6,914 nt of DNA from NCBI GenBank assembly GCA_034172985.1, contig JAXFDY010000031.1:1-6914 (forward strand). The letters are read 5' to 3'. The notes under the pieces are model-generated. The model was not told the DNA's origin, made no database searches, and was given only the letters and a program-made list of their open reading frames with translations. The translations under genes were made by a program, and so were the position numbers. Of this stretch, positions 5,545 through 6,914 are shown in pieces. The stretch is from CAG-303 sp034172985. Lineage in GTDB: Bacteria; Bacillota; Clostridia; Lachnospirales; Lachnospiraceae. The first letter of the stretch is position 1; each line of letters begins with the position of its first letter.

Positions 5545-6741
5545 ATGAAGATATTGGTAACAGGTGCAAAGGGCATGGTTGGAACAGCTCTTTGCAATAA
5601 TATGAAAAATATAAGAGATGGAAAGAACAGGACAAGACCTGGGATTCAGGTGGAGGAAATCTACGAATATGACATGGATTCCACACCAGAGGAACTGGAT
5701 GAGTACTGCTCAAAGGCAGACTTTGTCTTCAACCTTGCTGGTGTAAACAGACCTGAGAATCCCGAAGATTTCATGAAGGGCAACTTTGGCTTTGCGAGTC
5801 AACTCTTGGATTGTTTGAAGAAATACAACAATAAAGCTGGAATCATGCTTTCTTCTTCAGTCCAGGCTACACTGGCAGGAAGATTTGGAAACAGCGAATA
5901 CGGTAGAAGTAAAAAGGCAGGAGAGGAATTATTCTTTGACTACGGCAAAGAAACAGGTGCTCCTGTGTATGTCTACAGATTTGTAAATCTGATGGGCCAT
6001 TCTAGACCTAAATATAATAGTGCCATCTCAACCTTCTGCTGGGCTGTGGCAAATGATGAGCCATTCACGGTGAATGATCGTTCCACAGAACTTGAGGTTC
6101 TTTACATCGACGATCTTGTGGAAGGTATGTTCGATCTTCTGGAAGGCAAAGAACAGCATTGTGAATTTGATGGTGTGGAAACGGTATTGAAGGCAGATGG
6201 AAAATATTGCTGTGTGCCTGTCACACACAAGGTAACGCTTGGAGAGATTGTTGATCTTTTGGAAGAATTCAAACAGCAGCCTATTTCGCTCCTCATGCCT
6301 AAGATTCCTGACGGATCCTTTGCTAAGAAGCTGTTTTCTCTTTACTTAACATATCTTCCTAAAGAGAAGATGAAGTATGGTCTGAAGATGAACTGTGATG
6401 ACAGAGGTTCTTTTACAGAACTTGTTCATACTGCTGATTGTGGTCAGGTATCTATCAATATCTCAAAACCCGGTATTACAAAGGGCCAGCATTGGCACAA
6501 CTCAAAGTGGGAGCAGTTCATCGTTGTTCATGGTCATGGGCTGATCCAGGAGCGCAACATTAACACTGGTGAGATGGTAGAATTTGAAGTCAGTGGAGAT
6601 AAGATTGAATCTATTTATATGATTCCGGGATGGACTCATAATATCATTAATCTTTCTGACACCGAAGACCTTGTAACTGTAATGACCTGCAACGAAATCT
6701 TCAACCCATCTCATCCAGATACATTCTTTGAGAAGGTATAA
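5545..6741 (+). CDS. capF: Bifunctional SDR reductase/cupin epimerase, CapF/FnlB type
   Basis: This 398-residue protein has two domains. Residues 1 to about 250 form an SDR: M-K-I-L-V-T-G-A-K-G-M-V-G (dinucleotide-binding G7, G10, G13), L-S-S-S-V-Q-A (102-108) and Y-G-R-S-K (119-123, catalytic Y-x-x-x-K). From about 285 a cupin follows, with D-D-R-G-S-F-T-E-L, I-S-K-P-G-I-T-K-G-Q-H-W-H (His316, His318), and W-T-H-N-I (His365) as likely metal ligands. In CapF the cupin epimerises C3 of the CapE product and the SDR reduces C4 with NADPH, giving UDP-2-acetamido-2,6-dideoxy-L-talose for CapG. It is somewhat longer than the roughly 370 residues of Staphylococcus CapF. Where relatives read about G-K-W-C-R-P-N-Y-N-S, this one has G-H-S-R-P-K-Y-N-S. 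AGAGGG at 5533-5538 is a good ribosome site (6-base spacer). It is the last gene before a probable terminator. Confidence 0.92.
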   Translation: MKILVTGAKGMVGTALCNNMKNIRDGKNRTRPGIQVEEIYEYDMDSTPEELDEYCSKADFVFNLAGVNRPENPEDFMKGNFGFASQLLDCLKKYNNKAGIMLSSSVQATLAGRFGNSEYGRSKKAGEELFFDYGKETGAPVYVYRFVNLMGHSRPKYNSAISTFCWAVANDEPFTVNDRSTELEVLYIDDLVEGMFDLLEGKEQHCEFDGVETVLKADGKYCCVPVTHKVTLGEIVDLLEEFKQQPISLLMPKIPDGSFAKKLFSLYLTYLPKEKMKYGLKMNCDDRGSFTELVHTADCGQVSINISKPGITKGQHWHNSKWEQFIVVHGHGLIQERNINTGEMVEFEVSGDKIESIYMIPGWTHNIINLSDTEDLVTVMTCNEIFNPSHPDTFFEKV

Positions 6742-6813
6742 CGTTCTCTCGACTCGAGAATATGTGTTTAGAGAAGACCAGCTATGAAAAGTCAAGCATA
6801 GATTAGCAGAAAA

Positions 6814-6846
6814 TTACCTTTTTTATCAGTGGCTATAAAAGGGTAA
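6814..6846. repeat. Stem-loop downstream of capF
   Basis: TTACC (6814-6818) pairs with GGTAA (6842-6846). Pairing continues through T-rich against A-rich arms (6819-6826 with 6835-6841) with one G-U and one bulged T, around an eight-base loop. It lies just before the probable terminator and has no T-run after it. Confidence 0.5.
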
Positions 6847-6853
6847 CTCTAAC

Positions 6854-6876
6854 AGAGCTCCCCAAAGGGTGCTTTT
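6854..6876 (+). terminator. Probable intrinsic terminator of the capsule gene run
   Basis: AGC (6856-6858) pairs with GCT (6871-6873) and CCC (6860-6862) with GGG (6867-6869), separated by a T/T mismatch, with a CAAA loop; flanking A and G can extend the stem into the T-run. TTTT follows at 6873-6876. The T-run is short, but the position about 110 bases after the last stop fits the end of the transcript. Confidence 0.45.
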
Positions 6877-6914
6877 CAAAATCTACTATGATCTCGAGTT
6901 AGAACTTACTCAAG

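Larger units (their letters stand above)
6743..6905. repeat. Inverted-repeat pair enclosing the post-operon tail
   Basis: The left arm is GTTCT (6743-6747), four bases, then ACTCGAGA (6752-6759). The right arm is TCTCGAGT (6892-6899), one base, then AGAAC (6901-6905). The arms match in 13 bases apart from the spacer difference and enclose about 130 bases holding two hairpins. The left arm also folds on itself (TTCTC/GAGAA). They could be the ends of a very small mobile element, paired protein sites, or chance. Confidence 0.4.

Overview
The window is a piece of a surface-polysaccharide (capsule or exopolysaccharide) biosynthesis locus, with every gene on the + strand. Purine-rich Shine-Dalgarno sites, low to moderate GC and the style of the proteins suggest a Gram-positive Firmicute, most likely a gut clostridium of the Lachnospiraceae type. 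The species cannot be read from the sequence.

Layout: (1) 2-445, the 3' end of a capE/fnlA-type UDP-GlcNAc 4,6-dehydratase/5-epimerase, cut by the window edge. (2) 475-1905, a Wzx-type flippase. (3) 1906-2412, a gap of about 0.5 kb with no convincing gene but several small hairpins. (4) 2413-3398, a family 2 glycosyltransferase broken by a -1 frameshift at a run of seven G. (5) 3399-3812, a gap of about 0.4 kb with no gene and one good stem-loop. (6) 3816-4310, a PglD/NeuD-like left-handed beta-helix acyltransferase. (7) 4326-5528, a capG/fnlC-type UDP-HexNAc 2-epimerase. (8) 5545-6741, a capF/fnlB-type bifunctional SDR-cupin enzyme. (9) 6742-6914, a tail with an inverted-repeat pair, an internal hairpin and a probable terminator.

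How the genes work together: CapE, CapF and CapG together form the known route from UDP-GlcNAc to UDP-N-acetyl-L-fucosamine. The glycosyltransferase would add a sugar to the lipid-linked repeat unit, the acyltransferase would decorate a sugar, and Wzx would flip the finished unit across the membrane. No Wzy polymerase, initiating phosphoglycosyltransferase or chain-length regulator is in the window, so the locus must extend further, at least upstream.

The most notable point is the glycosyltransferase frameshift. It lies on a G7 tract that forms a perfectly phased G_GGG_GGG heptamer. It could be a phase-variation switch, a programmed -1 frameshift, a simple pseudogene or a homopolymer read error; the sequence alone cannot decide. 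The flippase and glycosyltransferase, with the two gaps around the latter, are AT-rich and sit between the better-conserved L-FucNAc genes, as expected for a variable cassette in a capsule locus. I see no evidence for a wholly new system.
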